NCBI RefSeq assembly: GCF_001931685.1
Contig: NZ_MOOY01000004.1
Coordinates: 124,001 to 188,000, forward strand
DNA from: Pararhizobium arenae
Lineage (GTDB): Bacteria > Pseudomonadota > Alphaproteobacteria > Rhizobiales > Rhizobiaceae
Reading direction: 5' to 3'
DNA: 64,000 nt
The first letter of the stretch is position 1, and each line of letters begins with the position of its first letter. Of the stretch, positions 30,351 to 39,424 are shown in pieces. A program made the translations under genes and the position numbers. The notes below the pieces were generated by a model. The model saw only the letters and a list, made by a program, of their open reading frames with translations. It had not been told where the DNA came from and made no database searches.

Positions 30351-31337
30351 TCAGATCGCTTCCCAGCCATCCTTGTCGCTTGCGCGATAGATCGCGTCGA
30401 TGAGCTTCTGGTTCTTGACCGAGCTTTCCAGCGACACGATCTCCTCGTTTTCACCAGCGGCTGCGCGGGCGAAAGCTTCTGCCTGCAGCTTGTACTGGCG
30501 GGCATCCTGGAAGCGGAAGTGTTGCGACTGGGAATGGTTCTGGTTCGTCAGCTCGATTTCCTCGGCGCCGTAGCGATCAGCGTTGAAGGGCGACTTCACC
30601 TCGATGAAACCCTTGTCGCCATGGAAGACCATGATCTGGCGTGCTGCGAGCTGGGTCGAGATGTAGAAAGCCAGCTCAAAATCACCGAAATCGGCGCGAA
30701 CGCTTGAGAAGATGTCCGTGCCGAAATCCGGGTCGCGATCGGTGTTCGCCTGCACGCGAACCGGCTCCTTGCCGGTAACAAAGCGGGTGGAGATGGTCGG
30801 GTAGACGCCGATATCCGGCAGGCCGCCACCGCCAAGCTCGGGGATGTTGCGCATGTTGGCGGTATCGCGGTTGAAGTAGGTGAAGGCACCCTGCACATAG
30901 CGCAGCTTGCCGATTGCCCCTTCATTTAGCAGCGAGCGAACCTTCCGCCACACAGGGCTGTAGGTCACCATGAAGGCTTCCGAGACGATCACCTTGTTGC
31001 GGTCGCGGGCTTCGATCAGGGCATCGATCTGCGAGGCATGCAACGAGATCGGCTTTTCGCAGAGCACATGCTTGCCGGCATTGGCTGCCTTGATCGACCA
31101 CTCAACGTGCTGCGAGGTCGGCAGAGGAATGTAGACGGCATCGATCTTGTCCGAAGCCAGCATGTCCTCATAGCTGCCGAAGGCATGCGGCACGGAAAAG
31201 CGGTCGGCCATGGCGCGGGCCTTGGCAAGATCGCGGCTGGCGATCGCCGTCACGACGCAGTTTTCCGCGTCCTGAATAGCGGGCACGACGAGTTCGCGGC
31301 CGATCTTGGCGGTGGATAGAATGCCGAAACGCAGCAT
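30351..31337 (-). CDS. Gfo/Idh/MocA family oxidoreductase
   Basis: This 328-residue NAD(P)-dependent sugar or cyclitol dehydrogenase has an N-terminal Rossmann fold ([20 protein letters not shown]), the HVLCEKPIS motif with the catalytic Lys near residue 94, and a C-terminal alpha/beta domain including [21 protein letters not shown]. The substrate is unknown. It is divergent from the aldo/keto reductase gene, with 177 bp between them. Confidence 0.92.
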   Translation of the reverse strand: MLRFGILSTAKIGRELVVPAIQDAENCVVTAIASRDLAKARAMADRFSVPHAFGSYEDMLASDKIDAVYIPLPTSQHVEWSIKAANAGKHVLCEKPISLHASQIDALIEARDRNKVIVSEAFMVTYSPVWRKVRSLLNEGAIGKLRYVQGAFTYFNRDTANMRNIPELGGGGLPDIGVYPTISTRFVTGKEPVRVQANTDRDPDFGTDIFSSVRADFGDFELAFYISTQLAARQIMVFHGDKGFIEVKSPFNADRYGAEEIELTNQNHSQSQHFRFQDARQYKLQAEAFARAAAGENEEIVSLESSVKNQKLIDAIYRASDKDGWEAI

Positions 31338-31514
31338 ATGAGGTCCTCCCTGATTGTTGGCGGCACACTATCGATGAGGTACGTGCCTATCAAGCGGTAT
31401 CGCATTCGAATAATTCGCATCTTCCGGCAAAAAACGGCCTGTACGAACCGGCCCATGCTGTTGCAGTGTTGAGCCTCCGGTCTGACACCTTCCCCTCACA
31501 TAGGAGCTTATCCC

Positions 31515-32465
31515 ATGGAAAAGCGCAGCCTTGGCCGCACTGGCCTGTCCATCGCCCCGCTGGTTTTCGGCGGCAATGTCTTTGGCTGGACGGCCGATGA
31601 AAAGACTTCCTTCGCCCTGCTCGACCGTTTCTTCGATGCCGGCTTCAATGCCATCGACACGGCCGATGTCTATTCCTCCTGGGTGCCGGGCAATCAGGGC
31701 GGGGAATCCGAGACGATCATCGGCAAATGGCTGAAGCAATCGGGGCGTTCGCGGGATGCAGCCATCATCATCACCAAGGTCGGGTCCGAGATGGGGCCGG
31801 GCAAGAAAGGCCTCAAGGCAGGCTGGATCAAACAGGCGGTGGAAGACAGTTTGATGCGGCTGCAGACCGACTACATCGATCTCTATCTGTCCCACTGGCC
31901 GGACCCGGAAACGCCCTACGAGGAAACGCTGGCAGCCTATGATAAGCTTTTGAAGGAGGGCAAGGTTCGCCATATCGGCGCCTCCAATCTCGATGCTGCG
32001 CAACTGCGCGAGGCGCTTGATGTCTCGGCGGCCAAGAGCCTGCCGCGCTACGACGTGCTCCAGCCGGAATATAATCTTTACGACCGTTCTTCCTTCGATG
32101 GCGCGCTGCGCAATCTCTGCATCGCCGATGAGATCGGCGTCATCACCTATTTCAGCCTCGCCAAAGGGTTTCTCTCGGGCAAATACCGCTCGCACAAGGA
32201 CCTCGAAGGCTCCGCCCGTGGCGGCGGCATCGGCAAATATCTCGATGGCCGCGGCATGCGTATTCTGGGAGCCTTGGACGAAGTTGCCGGTGAACTTGGC
32301 GCAACTCAGGCAGAGGTTGCTCTGGCTTGGGTCATGGCTCGGCGGGGCGTGACGGCACCGATCGCCAGCGCCACCAGCCTGCCGCAAGTGGAAAGCCTGA
32401 TCAAATCGGCGACAATCACGCTGAGCGACGAGGCCTGCCGCCTGCTCAATGAGGCGAGCGAATGA
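31515..32465 (+). CDS. Aldo/keto reductase
   Basis: This 316-residue TIM-barrel oxidoreductase uses NADPH to reduce aldehydes or ketones. The catalytic tetrad is visible: Asp and Tyr in FNAIDTADVYSSW (about 47-59), Lys in AAIIITKVGSEMG, and His in IDLYLSHWPDPETP. C-terminal GVTAPIASATSLPQVESL is the cofactor-binding part. AGGAG precedes the ATG. Its stop overlaps the following GNAT start (ATGA), so the pair is translationally coupled. Confidence 0.94.
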   Translation: MEKRSLGRTGLSIAPLVFGGNVFGWTADEKTSFALLDRFFDAGFNAIDTADVYSSWVPGNQGGESETIIGKWLKQSGRSRDAAIIITKVGSEMGPGKKGLKAGWIKQAVEDSLMRLQTDYIDLYLSHWPDPETPYEETLAAYDKLLKEGKVRHIGASNLDAAQLREALDVSAAKSLPRYDVLQPEYNLYDRSSFDGALRNLCIADEIGVITYFSLAKGFLSGKYRSHKDLEGSARGGGIGKYLDGRGMRILGALDEVAGELGATQAEVALAWVMARRGVTAPIASATSLPQVESLIKSATITLSDEACRLLNEASE

Positions 32466-32908
32466 CGCTGGAAATCCGCGATGCCAAGCCGGAGGACGAA
32501 GCCGACTGGCGTCGCCTCTGGACCGGCTACAATATCTTCTACAAAGTCATGGTGCCAGATGAGGTGACGGATACCACATGGCGGCGGGTTCTCGACCCGG
32601 CATCCGCGTTGTTCATGCGCGCTGCCGTTCTTGACGGGCGCTTGGTCGGTTTCGCAATCTCGGTTCTGCACGAAGCGACCTGGACTATAGGGCCGGCCTG
32701 TTATCTGGAAGATCTGTTCGTCGATGATAGCGTGCGCGGCAAGGGTGTCGGTCGGGCCCTGATCGATGATCTCGTCGAGCAGGCAAAGACCAAGGGCTGG
32801 TCGAAGCTCTACTGGCACACGGATGAAAACAACATCACCGCGCGCCGTCTCTATGATCAATACGCCAAGGCCGATGGCCATGTCCGCTATCGCATAAGCT
32901 TTCCGTGA
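32462..32908 (+). CDS. GNAT family N-acetyltransferase
   Basis: This 148-residue acetyltransferase has YLEDLFVDDSVRGKGVGRALIDDLV (the acetyl-CoA loop RGKGVG near residue 93) and WHTDENNITARRLYDQYAK as the last conserved helix. The first 4 bases overlap the aldo/keto reductase gene. The substrate is not known. Confidence 0.92.
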   Translation: MTLEIRDAKPEDEADWRRLWTGYNIFYKVMVPDEVTDTTWRRVLDPASALFMRAAVLDGRLVGFAISVLHEATWTIGPACYLEDLFVDDSVRGKGVGRALIDDLVEQAKTKGWSKLYWHTDENNITARRLYDQYAKADGHVRYRISFP

Positions 32909-32926
32909 AAGCCGCGATCTGCACCG

Positions 32927-33547
32927 CTAGCCGCTTCTGAGGGTCGGAAATCCCTCATAGAACTCCGCGTGGCTGCCCTCGTGGCTGGCCATGCCGCGTT
33001 TGGTCAGAACGCCGGCAGGGGCGGCATAACTGCGGATGCGGCGCGCCGGCCGCTCATGCCACTGGATGTTCATCGCCCAGAGTTTTGGGAACACGCAGAG
33101 GGAGGCATAGGGCAACTGGTCGTGTATCCACCAGGCCAGCGATTGCCAGCCCTGCAGCCTGTCCCTGTTGTCCCATACCCACGGCACGACGATGCAGGCC
33201 GTCGCACCGATGCAACCATCCGCATCGCGCATGTCCCAGATGTGATCGGCAGCGCTTGCCGCATTGGTAGAGCAGTTCAGCTTGTTGCGGTTGCCGAATG
33301 CGTTGACGCTGCGCGAGCGATACCCGGAGCGGATATGAAGCCGGCCAAAGGTTCGCTGCAGCGGCTCCAGCAACTCTTCGCAGAGCCGGCTTCCGGCTTC
33401 GATGGCAAGCTCCGGGTCATCAGGAATATTGGGTATGCCGTAGAAATCGGCGATCTCGGAATGCAGGAAATCCCGCAGGAAGAAATTTTCCGACAGCCGT
33501 GCCCGGCCCATATCCTCCAGCGCCCGCATCGATCCCGGTTTCTTCAT
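32927..33547 (-). CDS. Unknown protein, possibly M15-type peptidase-like
   Basis: This 206-residue protein is not firmly recognised. It contains LHIRSGYRSRSVNAFGN (about 80-96), SAADHIWDMRDADG and later WWIHDQLPYASLCVFP and NIQWHERPARRI. The order SGYRS, H..D, then WH resembles D-Ala-D-Ala carboxypeptidases of the M15/LAS group, but the spacing is not exact and there is no signal peptide. The ATG at 33547 is chosen because GGGAGGGG lies before it. It faces the GNAT gene, with 18 bp between their stops. Confidence 0.6.
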   Translation of the reverse strand: MKKPGSMRALEDMGRARLSENFFLRDFLHSEIADFYGIPNIPDDPELAIEAGSRLCEELLEPLQRTFGRLHIRSGYRSRSVNAFGNRNKLNCSTNAASAADHIWDMRDADGCIGATACIVVPWVWDNRDRLQGWQSLAWWIHDQLPYASLCVFPKLWAMNIQWHERPARRIRSYAAPAGVLTKRGMASHEGSHAEFYEGFPTLRSG

Positions 33548-33682
33548 CCGCCCCTCCCGTTTCAAGGAAAGGATAGCAGCAGGCAGGTCTGGCGCCACCC
33601 GAAACCAGAGGCACGATTTCTCGGGGGAGGAAGCCTGTGATAGAATGCTCACGCAATCCGGTAGCTTTGGCGGAGGACGCAG

Positions 33683-34045
33683 ATGTCGGAAGAGCAGGCC
33701 ATCAGGACGATCTTGCATCTCTATGTCGACGGCATGGCCTTCGGCAACGAGGCGGCCTTGCGCAAGGCCTTCCATGTCAATGCCCGCATCATCGGCAATT
33801 ATGAGGGCGCGGTCGAATGGCTGACGCGGGATGAGTTCATCGCCGCCGTGCTCGCCGAACCGCCATCGCCTCCGGGCACGCAGCCGGTCATGGATGTGGA
33901 GACGATCGACATTTCCGGCGATGCGGCAAGCGTCAAGGTGACCGACGAATTCGCCGGGATGCGCTTTACCGATTATCTGTCACTTTTGAAGATCGAAAGC
34001 CGCTGGATCATCGTCAACAAGCTCTATCACCTGCACGCAGCATAG
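33683..34045 (+). CDS. Nuclear transport factor 2-like protein (lumazine-binding-like)
   Basis: This 120-residue small protein has the cone-shaped NTF2/SnoaL-like pattern: an N-terminal helix pair (AIRTILHLYVDGMAFGNEAALRKAFHVNARIIG), EWLTRDEFIAAVLAEPPSP and the C-terminal strands DAASVKVTDEFAGMRFTDYLSLLKIESRWIIVNKLYH. Members bind small molecules or act as enzymes; the substrate is unknown. It ends at a strong terminator shared with ybaB. Confidence 0.82.
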   Translation: MSEEQAIRTILHLYVDGMAFGNEAALRKAFHVNARIIGNYEGAVEWLTRDEFIAAVLAEPPSPPGTQPVMDVETIDISGDAASVKVTDEFAGMRFTDYLSLLKIESRWIIVNKLYHLHAA

Positions 34046-34048
34046 ATA

Positions 34049-34087
34049 AACGCCGCTGCGCGGTGATTGCCAGCGGCGTTCGTTTTG
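34049..34087 (+). terminator. Terminator between convergent NTF2-like and ybaB genes
   Basis: A perfect 10-bp stem (AACGCCGCTG / CAGCGGCGTT) is followed by CGTTTTG on the plus strand. A weaker T-run on the minus strand makes it possibly bidirectional. Confidence 0.8.
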
Positions 34088-34108
34088 TCGTTCGGAATTA
34101 TTCGCCGA

Positions 34109-34432
34109 TCAGAAAGGCAGCTTCATACCGGGCGGGATAGGCAGACCGGCGGTCAGCGCGCGGGTCTTTTCTGCGGCAATGGCTTCCGCCTTGTCCTTGC
34201 CATCCTTGTGGGCAGCAACGATCAGGTCTTCGAGAATTTCGACATCGTCTTCCTTGAACAGCGAAGGATCGATCTTGAGACCCTTGAGGTTGCCCTTGCC
34301 GTCCATGCGAACGGTGACAAGGCCGCCGCCGGAGGTGCCATCGACTTCGAGAGCGGAGATTTCCTCCTGCATCTTCTCCATCTTGGCCTGCATTTCCTTG
34401 ACCTTGCCCATCATGCCCATGAGGTCGCGCAT
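34109..34432 (-). CDS. YbaB/EbfC family nucleoid-associated protein
   Basis: This 107-residue DNA-binding protein starts with [59 protein letters not shown], the family core; the C-terminus ends with [14 protein letters not shown]. YbaB forms a tweezer-like dimer on DNA. It lies 32 bp downstream of dnaX, its usual partner. recR, which commonly follows in this operon, is not present next to it. Confidence 0.95.
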   Translation of the reverse strand: MRDLMGMMGKVKEMQAKMEKMQEEISALEVDGTSGGGLVTVRMDGKGNLKGLKIDPSLFKEDDVEILEDLIVAAHKDGKDKAEAIAAEKTRALTAGLPIPPGMKLPF

Positions 34433-34464
34433 CGGTTTTCCTCTTCAAACTGCGGTACTTGTAT

Positions 34465-36342
34465 TTAGTGCTCGATATCGTCGCCGGGAAGGATGTCGCC
34501 TTCCTCGGATTCTGCCACGGCCACGACCTGCGGCTCTTCCACTTCAGGGTCCGGCCCCTTGATGCGCACGTCGGCGATCTTGGCGCCCGGGAAACGGGAG
34601 AGGATGGCGGCAACGTCAGGGTCCTGGCGCGCGTCGCTCAGGCGCTTTTCCTGCGCCTGCTGCTCGGCTTCCAGAAGCGTCTGCTGCCCGGGCTCGCGGC
34701 TGAGGATCACCATCCATCGAATGTCGGTCCATTCCTCCAGCCGCTTTTGCAAATCGGCAACCAGTGTCTTTGGCGCATCGTCGGGAAGGTTGATCTCCAG
34801 CCGGCCCGGCTCGAGATTGACGAGGCGCACGAAGCCGCGCACCAGCGTCTTCAGGCGGATGTCTCGGTTCTTGGCGCAGAGCTCGGCGATATCGGCAACG
34901 GAATTGACCGGCACTTTCAGCTGAGCTCTGGCGACAGGTGCCTCGGCAGGCTTTTCCTCAATGCGACCGACCGGCTGCGCAGCAGGCGCCTGTGTCGCCG
35001 GCACGGCGCGCAGCATTGTTGCGCCATTGCCGGTGGCGCGCTGGGTGGGCGGCGCATCAAAACCACGGGCCTGCGTTGCCGGAGCGGAGCCCTGAGCCGA
35101 GGTCGCGCCATTACCGCTGCCATTGACGGACGCCGCGCGCCCTGCATCGCTGCCGGAAAGCTCAAGCAGGCGACGCGCCGCATCTTCCGGGGCCGGCAGA
35201 TGGGCGGCGTGGGCCAGACGGATCAGCACCATCTCGGCGGCCCCGGCGGGGCGCGATGAGCTTTCCGTCTCCGGAATGCCCTTCAGCAGCATCTGCCAGA
35301 TGCGCGACAGCGTGGTGACGGCGACGCCGGAGGCGAACTCGGCGCCACGGGTGCGCTCGATCTCGCTCAGCGACTGGTCGTTTGCTGCATCCGGCACATA
35401 TTTGAGCTTGGTAACGAGGTGGGTGAAATCGGCAAGATCGGTCAGCACGACGGACGGGCTGGCGCCCGCCTCATATTGCCGGCCGAACTCGTCGAGCACC
35501 GCCGCGACATCGCCCTTCACGATATGATGGAAAAGATCGACGATGCAGGCGCGATCGGCGAGGCCGAGCATGGATCGCACCGCCTCGACCTCAACACGAC
35601 CGGCACCATGGGCAATTGCCTGATCGAGCAGTGACAGGCCATCGCGGGCGGAACCTTCGGCGGCGCGGGCAATCATCGCCAGCGCATCCGGCTCGGCATC
35701 CACGCCTTCCTTGCCGAGAATGGTGGTGAACAGGCCGACGAGATCCGTGGCGGCGATACGGCGCAGGTCAAAGCGCTGGCAGCGCGACAGCACCGTGATC
35801 GGAACCTTGCGGATTTCCGTGGTGGCGAAGATGAACTTCACATGCTCCGGCGGCTCTTCGAGCGTCTTCAACAAGCCGTTGAAGGCCTGCGTCGAAAGCA
35901 TGTGCACTTCGTCGATGATATAGACCTTGTAGCGCGCCGAAACCGGGCGGTAGCGCACCTGCTCGATGATCTCGCGGATATCGTCGATACCGGTATGGGA
36001 GGCGGCGTCCATCTCGATCACGTCGACATGGCGGCCTTCCATGATCGCCTGACAATGTTCGCCGGGAACGCGCAGGTCGATGGTCGGCTTGTCGATCTCG
36101 GGCGTCTTGTAGTTCAGGGCGCGTGCAAGGATGCGGGCAGTCGTGGTCTTGCCGACCCCGCGCACGCCTGTCAGCATATAGGCCTGGGCGATGCGGCCGG
36201 TCTCGAAGGCGTTGGTGAGCGTCCTCACCATCGGCTCCTGGCCAACCATCAGGTCGGAAAAATCTTTTGGGCGATACTTGCGCGCCAGCACGCGGTAGGC
36301 CGCGGGTTTTTCCGGTTGGGAGAGGGAAATGTCTTCGCTCAT
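34465..36342 (-). CDS. dnaX: DNA polymerase III subunit gamma/tau
   Basis: This 625-residue clamp-loader subunit has the AAA+ N-terminal part: RPKDFSDLMVGQEPMVRTL, Walker A GVRGVGKTT, and VYIIDEVHMLSTQAFNGLLKTLEEPPEHVKFIFATTE with the sensor region. A Pro/Ala-rich linker follows (about 395-460) and then the tau-like C-terminal region. Zinc-type cysteines are reduced compared with E. coli. No clear slippery site for a gamma product was found. The SRP RNA gene lies upstream on the same strand and ybaB downstream. Confidence 0.96.
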   Translation of the reverse strand: MSEDISLSQPEKPAAYRVLARKYRPKDFSDLMVGQEPMVRTLTNAFETGRIAQAYMLTGVRGVGKTTTARILARALNYKTPEIDKPTIDLRVPGEHCQAIMEGRHVDVIEMDAASHTGIDDIREIIEQVRYRPVSARYKVYIIDEVHMLSTQAFNGLLKTLEEPPEHVKFIFATTEIRKVPITVLSRCQRFDLRRIAATDLVGLFTTILGKEGVDAEPDALAMIARAAEGSARDGLSLLDQAIAHGAGRVEVEAVRSMLGLADRACIVDLFHHIVKGDVAAVLDEFGRQYEAGASPSVVLTDLADFTHLVTKLKYVPDAANDQSLSEIERTRGAEFASGVAVTTLSRIWQMLLKGIPETESSSRPAGAAEMVLIRLAHAAHLPAPEDAARRLLELSGSDAGRAASVNGSGNGATSAQGSAPATQARGFDAPPTQRATGNGATMLRAVPATQAPAAQPVGRIEEKPAEAPVARAQLKVPVNSVADIAELCAKNRDIRLKTLVRGFVRLVNLEPGRLEINLPDDAPKTLVADLQKRLEEWTDIRWMVILSREPGQQTLLEAEQQAQEKRLSDARQDPDVAAILSRFPGAKIADVRIKGPDPEVEEPQVVAVAESEEGDILPGDDIEH

Positions 36343-36451
36343 CGACCTTTATATTTCTCCAATATAGGGCCGCATGGCTCGAGGCCTCTTGGGCCTTTCT
36401 TTCGACAGCGCGCCTTCAGGCCCAAAGGGCAAAGGCGGCTGAGAAAAGGGT

Positions 36452-36548
36452 GGGAGGCTGGCACGATGACCCGTGCCGTGGCTCGTTGGGGCTGCTTCCT
36501 TCCGGACCTGACCCGGTTGGCGAGTGGCTCGTCCACCACCAACCTCCC
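36452..36548 (-). ncRNA. ffs: Signal recognition particle RNA, small bacterial type (4.5S)
   Basis: On the minus strand the RNA is about 97 nt, bounded by GGGAGGTTGG at its 5' end and CCAGCCTCCC at its 3' end, which pair. The conserved apical domain that binds Ffh is present as GGTCAGGTCCGGAAGGAAGC, with its symmetric-loop and tetraloop sequences. The gene sits just upstream of dnaX, as in other rhizobia. Confidence 0.93.
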
Positions 36549-36554
36549 GGCTTT

Positions 36555-36583
36555 CATATCGGCAATATCATCACCAAAAGCAA
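36555..36583 (-). promoter_or_regulatory. Candidate promoter of the SRP RNA gene
   Basis: On the minus strand, TTGCTT (36578-36583) is followed after 17 bp by GATATG (36555-36560), and six bases later by the first G of the RNA. The geometry is right but the hexamers match the consensus only partly. Confidence 0.45.
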
Positions 36584-36651
36584 GCCAAGCCTTCAAAAAA
36601 CTGCTATTGATTTGCAAAACAACGATAATTCGCGAATGCCCGGAGACACCC

Positions 36652-37056
36652 TTGCCCGATTTTCCTCTCGATCCACGCCTAGAGCGCGATGGTCTGCTCG
36701 TTTCCAACCTCGGGCTTTGCCAGCTCCGCGTCATGAACGACAAGCGCTGGCCTTGGCTGGTGCTCGTTCCGCAGCGCGAGGGTATTTCCGAAGTCTTCGA
36801 CCTGACGCCGCTCGATCAGACCATGCTGACATTCGAGACCAACATGGTGGCTACGGCATTGAAAAAGGTGACGGGGGCAACCAAGATCAATATCGGCGCG
36901 CTTGGCAATATCGTGCGCCAGCTTCATGTTCATGTCATCGCCCGCAGCGAAGGTGACGCCAACTGGCCAGGCCCCGTCTGGGGTTTCGGCACGGCCGAAC
37001 CCTGGAGCGATGAAGAACGCAAGGCATTTGCGGCCCGCATTCTGGAAAACCTCTGA
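36652..37056 (+). CDS. HIT family protein
   Basis: This protein of about 134 residues hydrolyses or transfers nucleotide phosphates. The catalytic histidine triad is RQLHVHVIARSEGD (HxHxx, about 93-97), and WPWLVLVPQREGISEVFDLTPLDQTML is the N-terminal core. The start is a TTG at 36652 with CGGAGA upstream; no in-frame ATG is available before the conserved region, so this codon is preferred. nudC begins 2 bp after its stop, giving a probable operon of two nucleotide-processing enzymes. Confidence 0.88.
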   Translation: MPDFPLDPRLERDGLLVSNLGLCQLRVMNDKRWPWLVLVPQREGISEVFDLTPLDQTMLTFETNMVATALKKVTGATKINIGALGNIVRQLHVHVIARSEGDANWPGPVWGFGTAEPWSDEERKAFAARILENL

Positions 37057-37058
37057 CC

Positions 37059-38033
37059 ATGACGAAATCGATCTTCGACCTGCACAGTCCGCATCCCGAA
37101 CCCAGCACCCTCGTCGCCTTTGCCGAAAACCATCTCGACCGCCGGTCCGAGCATCGCGCCGAGGATTGCGTTGAAAAAGCCTTCAAGGCGGAGGGTGCCC
37201 ATGTCTTCGCTTTTTCCGGCAACCGGCTCGTGGTCAAGCATGACGAGAAAATCGTCGATCCGCTGTTTGCGCCCTATGAGCTTTCCGATCTCAAGCCGGA
37301 ACTCGACGATGCCATACTGCTCGGTTTTCTGCCGAACGGCGAGCCGCGCCTTGCCGTGCCGATCGGGTTGACCGAGGAAACGCTGCCGGAACCGTTCAAG
37401 CTTGCGGACGGACGCACGCTCTATCGCCAGCAGATGCTGACCGATGAACTTTTAGGCCAGTTCGCACAGGCATCGAGCCTGATCACCTGGAATGCCAACA
37501 ACCGTTTCTGCGGCAAATGCGGCAATGCGACGGAAAGTCAGGCGGGTGGCTACAAGCGCCAGTGTACGGCTTGCGGTCATCTGAGTTTTCCTCGGACGGA
37601 CCCCGTCGTGATCATGCTGACGATCGATCTGGAGCGGGATCTCTGCCTTCTCGGCCGCAGTCCGCATTTCCCCGAAGGTATGTATTCGTGTCTGGCCGGC
37701 TTCGTCGAGCCGGGCGAAACGATCGAAAATGCCGTGCGGCGCGAAACCCACGAAGAATCCGGCATTCGCGTCGGTCGTGTGCGCTACCACGCCTCCCAGC
37801 CCTGGCCGATGCCGCATACATTGATGGTCGGCTGCTACGCCGAAGCCAAGAACCGGGACATCCGCCGCGATGAGCAGGAACTGGAAGATTGCCGCTGGTT
37901 TACGCGCGAAGAGACGGTTGAAATGCTGGCGCGCAACACGGGCGTCGCTCTGGCCAATGGCGAAATCGGATCGCCGCCCAAGGGCGCGATCGCGCATCGC
38001 CTGATGCGGGATTGGCTGGACTGGCCGAAGTAG
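37059..38033 (+). CDS. nudC: NAD+ diphosphatase NudC
   Basis: This 324-residue Nudix enzyme cleaves NAD(H) to NMN(H) and AMP, and in E. coli also removes NAD caps from RNA. The zinc ribbon is CGKCGNATES...CTACGHLSFPRTDPVVI (about 150-175), followed by the Nudix box GFVEPGETIENAVRRETHEESGI (about 212-234) and the SQPWPMPHTLM motif typical of NudC. It is next to the HIT protein and ends before a convergent porin gene. Confidence 0.95.
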   Translation: MTKSIFDLHSPHPEPSTLVAFAENHLDRRSEHRAEDCVEKAFKAEGAHVFAFSGNRLVVKHDEKIVDPLFAPYELSDLKPELDDAILLGFLPNGEPRLAVPIGLTEETLPEPFKLADGRTLYRQQMLTDELLGQFAQASSLITWNANNRFCGKCGNATESQAGGYKRQCTACGHLSFPRTDPVVIMLTIDLERDLCLLGRSPHFPEGMYSCLAGFVEPGETIENAVRRETHEESGIRVGRVRYHASQPWPMPHTLMVGCYAEAKNRDIRRDEQELEDCRWFTREETVEMLARNTGVALANGEIGSPPKGAIAHRLMRDWLDWPK

Positions 38034-38041
38034 GCGGCCAA

Positions 38042-38069
38042 AAGAAAACCGGCGCCTTTGGACGCCGGC
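38042..38069 (-). terminator. Terminator of the first porin gene
   Basis: The stem-loop CCGGCG...CGCCGG is followed on the minus strand by GGTTTTCTTTT. It lies between the convergent nudC and porin genes. Confidence 0.7.
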
Positions 38070-38094
38070 TTCATAGTTGAGATGTCGCTGTAAC

Positions 38095-39156
38095 TTAGAA
38101 ATCGCGCTGGAAGCGGATGGTGCCGCCAAAGGCCTCGCCATCGCCGCGGTCGCCATCGAAATCCGTGTAGTTGATTTCAGGCATGATCTTGAAGCCTGAA
38201 ACCATCTTGTATTCGACGTTGAGCGCGGTCGCCATCGTGCCGTCTTCTTCATAGGCAATCTGCCCGTTGAGAGTGGTCTTATCGGCAACCTTGGCGGAAA
38301 ACCCGCCCCAGGCCGCCCAATCGCCGCGCCACGAGCCGAAATAGTTGCGCTCACGCGAACCGGCCGGCCCGTTTGTATTGTCCCAGTCCGACTGATAACC
38401 GCCCATGACGAAGATCGAGAAAGCATCGGTGAGGGCCAGGTCAAGACGAGCTTTCGCTGCGACCGATTCAGCATTGGTGTCGTAACCGACGATGGCGGAT
38501 ATCCCGCCCCAATCCTGCTCGTACTTCATACCGGCCACGGGGAATGGCCAGTCCTCCGCCCTGTAGGCCACAGTCGTGCCCCCGGCGCTATAGGTCCCAT
38601 TTCCCTCTTCCAGGCCGAAAAGAAGCTCAAAACCGTTATCGGCCTTGTAGACGTAGCTGATCTGGTTGGTCCGGCTCGGCGAAAAGTCGATGACGTCGTC
38701 GTTGACGATGTTGCCAGCTGAATCGAGCCATTTGTCGAAGCGTGAATCCGAATAGCCGGCGCGGAAACCGCCGAGTTCGATAAAGGCGCTCACCAATGTG
38801 AATCGTTCCTCGCCATCCTGAACATCCCAGCGATGTTCAATAAAGGAGCGCAGGGTTCCGTATTCGGTGTCGGAAACAGCATCGTAACGGAGAGTGGCGC
38901 GCGTGTGCCCGACCCAGCCATCGTCCTCGCCGTCGAACGGGTTTTCACCCAGGATGTTGTCGAAACGGACGTAACCGCCGACCTTGAGACAGGTTTCGGT
39001 CCCCGGAAGATAAAAATAGCCCTTTCCGAACGCATCACAGATGCGGACGTACTCCATCGGCTCCGGTTCGACCGCAACGATGGCGTCTGCCGCTTGGGCG
39101 CCTTGGGAGGCCGCAAGCGCGGCTGCCGAAGTCAGCAGGAAGGTTTTGATAGTCAT
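38095..39156 (-). CDS. Porin, RopA/Omp2 family, copy 1
   Basis: This 353-residue outer-membrane trimeric porin has a signal peptide (MTIKTFLLTSAAALAASQGAQA, cleaved before ADAI) and the family start EPEPMEYVRICDAFGKGYFYLPG, with two cysteines (ICDA and ETCLK) likely to form a disulfide. The barrel strands end in IRFQRDF, with the terminal Phe used by the BAM machinery. It is closely similar to the next porin, 268 bp upstream on the same strand. Confidence 0.93.
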   Translation of the reverse strand: MTIKTFLLTSAAALAASQGAQAADAIVAVEPEPMEYVRICDAFGKGYFYLPGTETCLKVGGYVRFDNILGENPFDGEDDGWVGHTRATLRYDAVSDTEYGTLRSFIEHRWDVQDGEERFTLVSAFIELGGFRAGYSDSRFDKWLDSAGNIVNDDVIDFSPSRTNQISYVYKADNGFELLFGLEEGNGTYSAGGTTVAYRAEDWPFPVAGMKYEQDWGGISAIVGYDTNAESVAAKARLDLALTDAFSIFVMGGYQSDWDNTNGPAGSRERNYFGSWRGDWAAWGGFSAKVADKTTLNGQIAYEEDGTMATALNVEYKMVSGFKIMPEINYTDFDGDRGDGEAFGGTIRFQRDF

Positions 39157-39376
39157 GGAATCCCCAATCGTGTCGGATGACAACAATAATTTGCCGGCTA
39201 ACCACATTGTGTGGCACGCGATCACATCGCCAGCAGGCAGGGAAAAAACCACGCTCCCATGTCACATTCTACGGGGTAAACTGTCATAATTATTGCGCTG
39301 CAGCGACGGAGCGCTCGTGTTGCAAAACTACCGCATCGGTTCTCTGGCGTCAGCGTCCGCGAGAGCTGTAGTCGGT

Positions 39377-39410
39377 CGTGGAACAGACATCAAAGAGAGC
39401 CTGTTCCACG
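39377..39410. other. Stem-loop downstream of the second porin gene
   Basis: A perfect 10-bp inverted repeat (CGTGGAACAG / CTGTTCCACG) with a 14-base loop lies 14 bp beyond the second porin stop. It has no T-run on the minus strand, so it may stabilise the mRNA rather than terminate it. Confidence 0.5.
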
Positions 39411-39424
39411 GTTTTAAGCATAGA

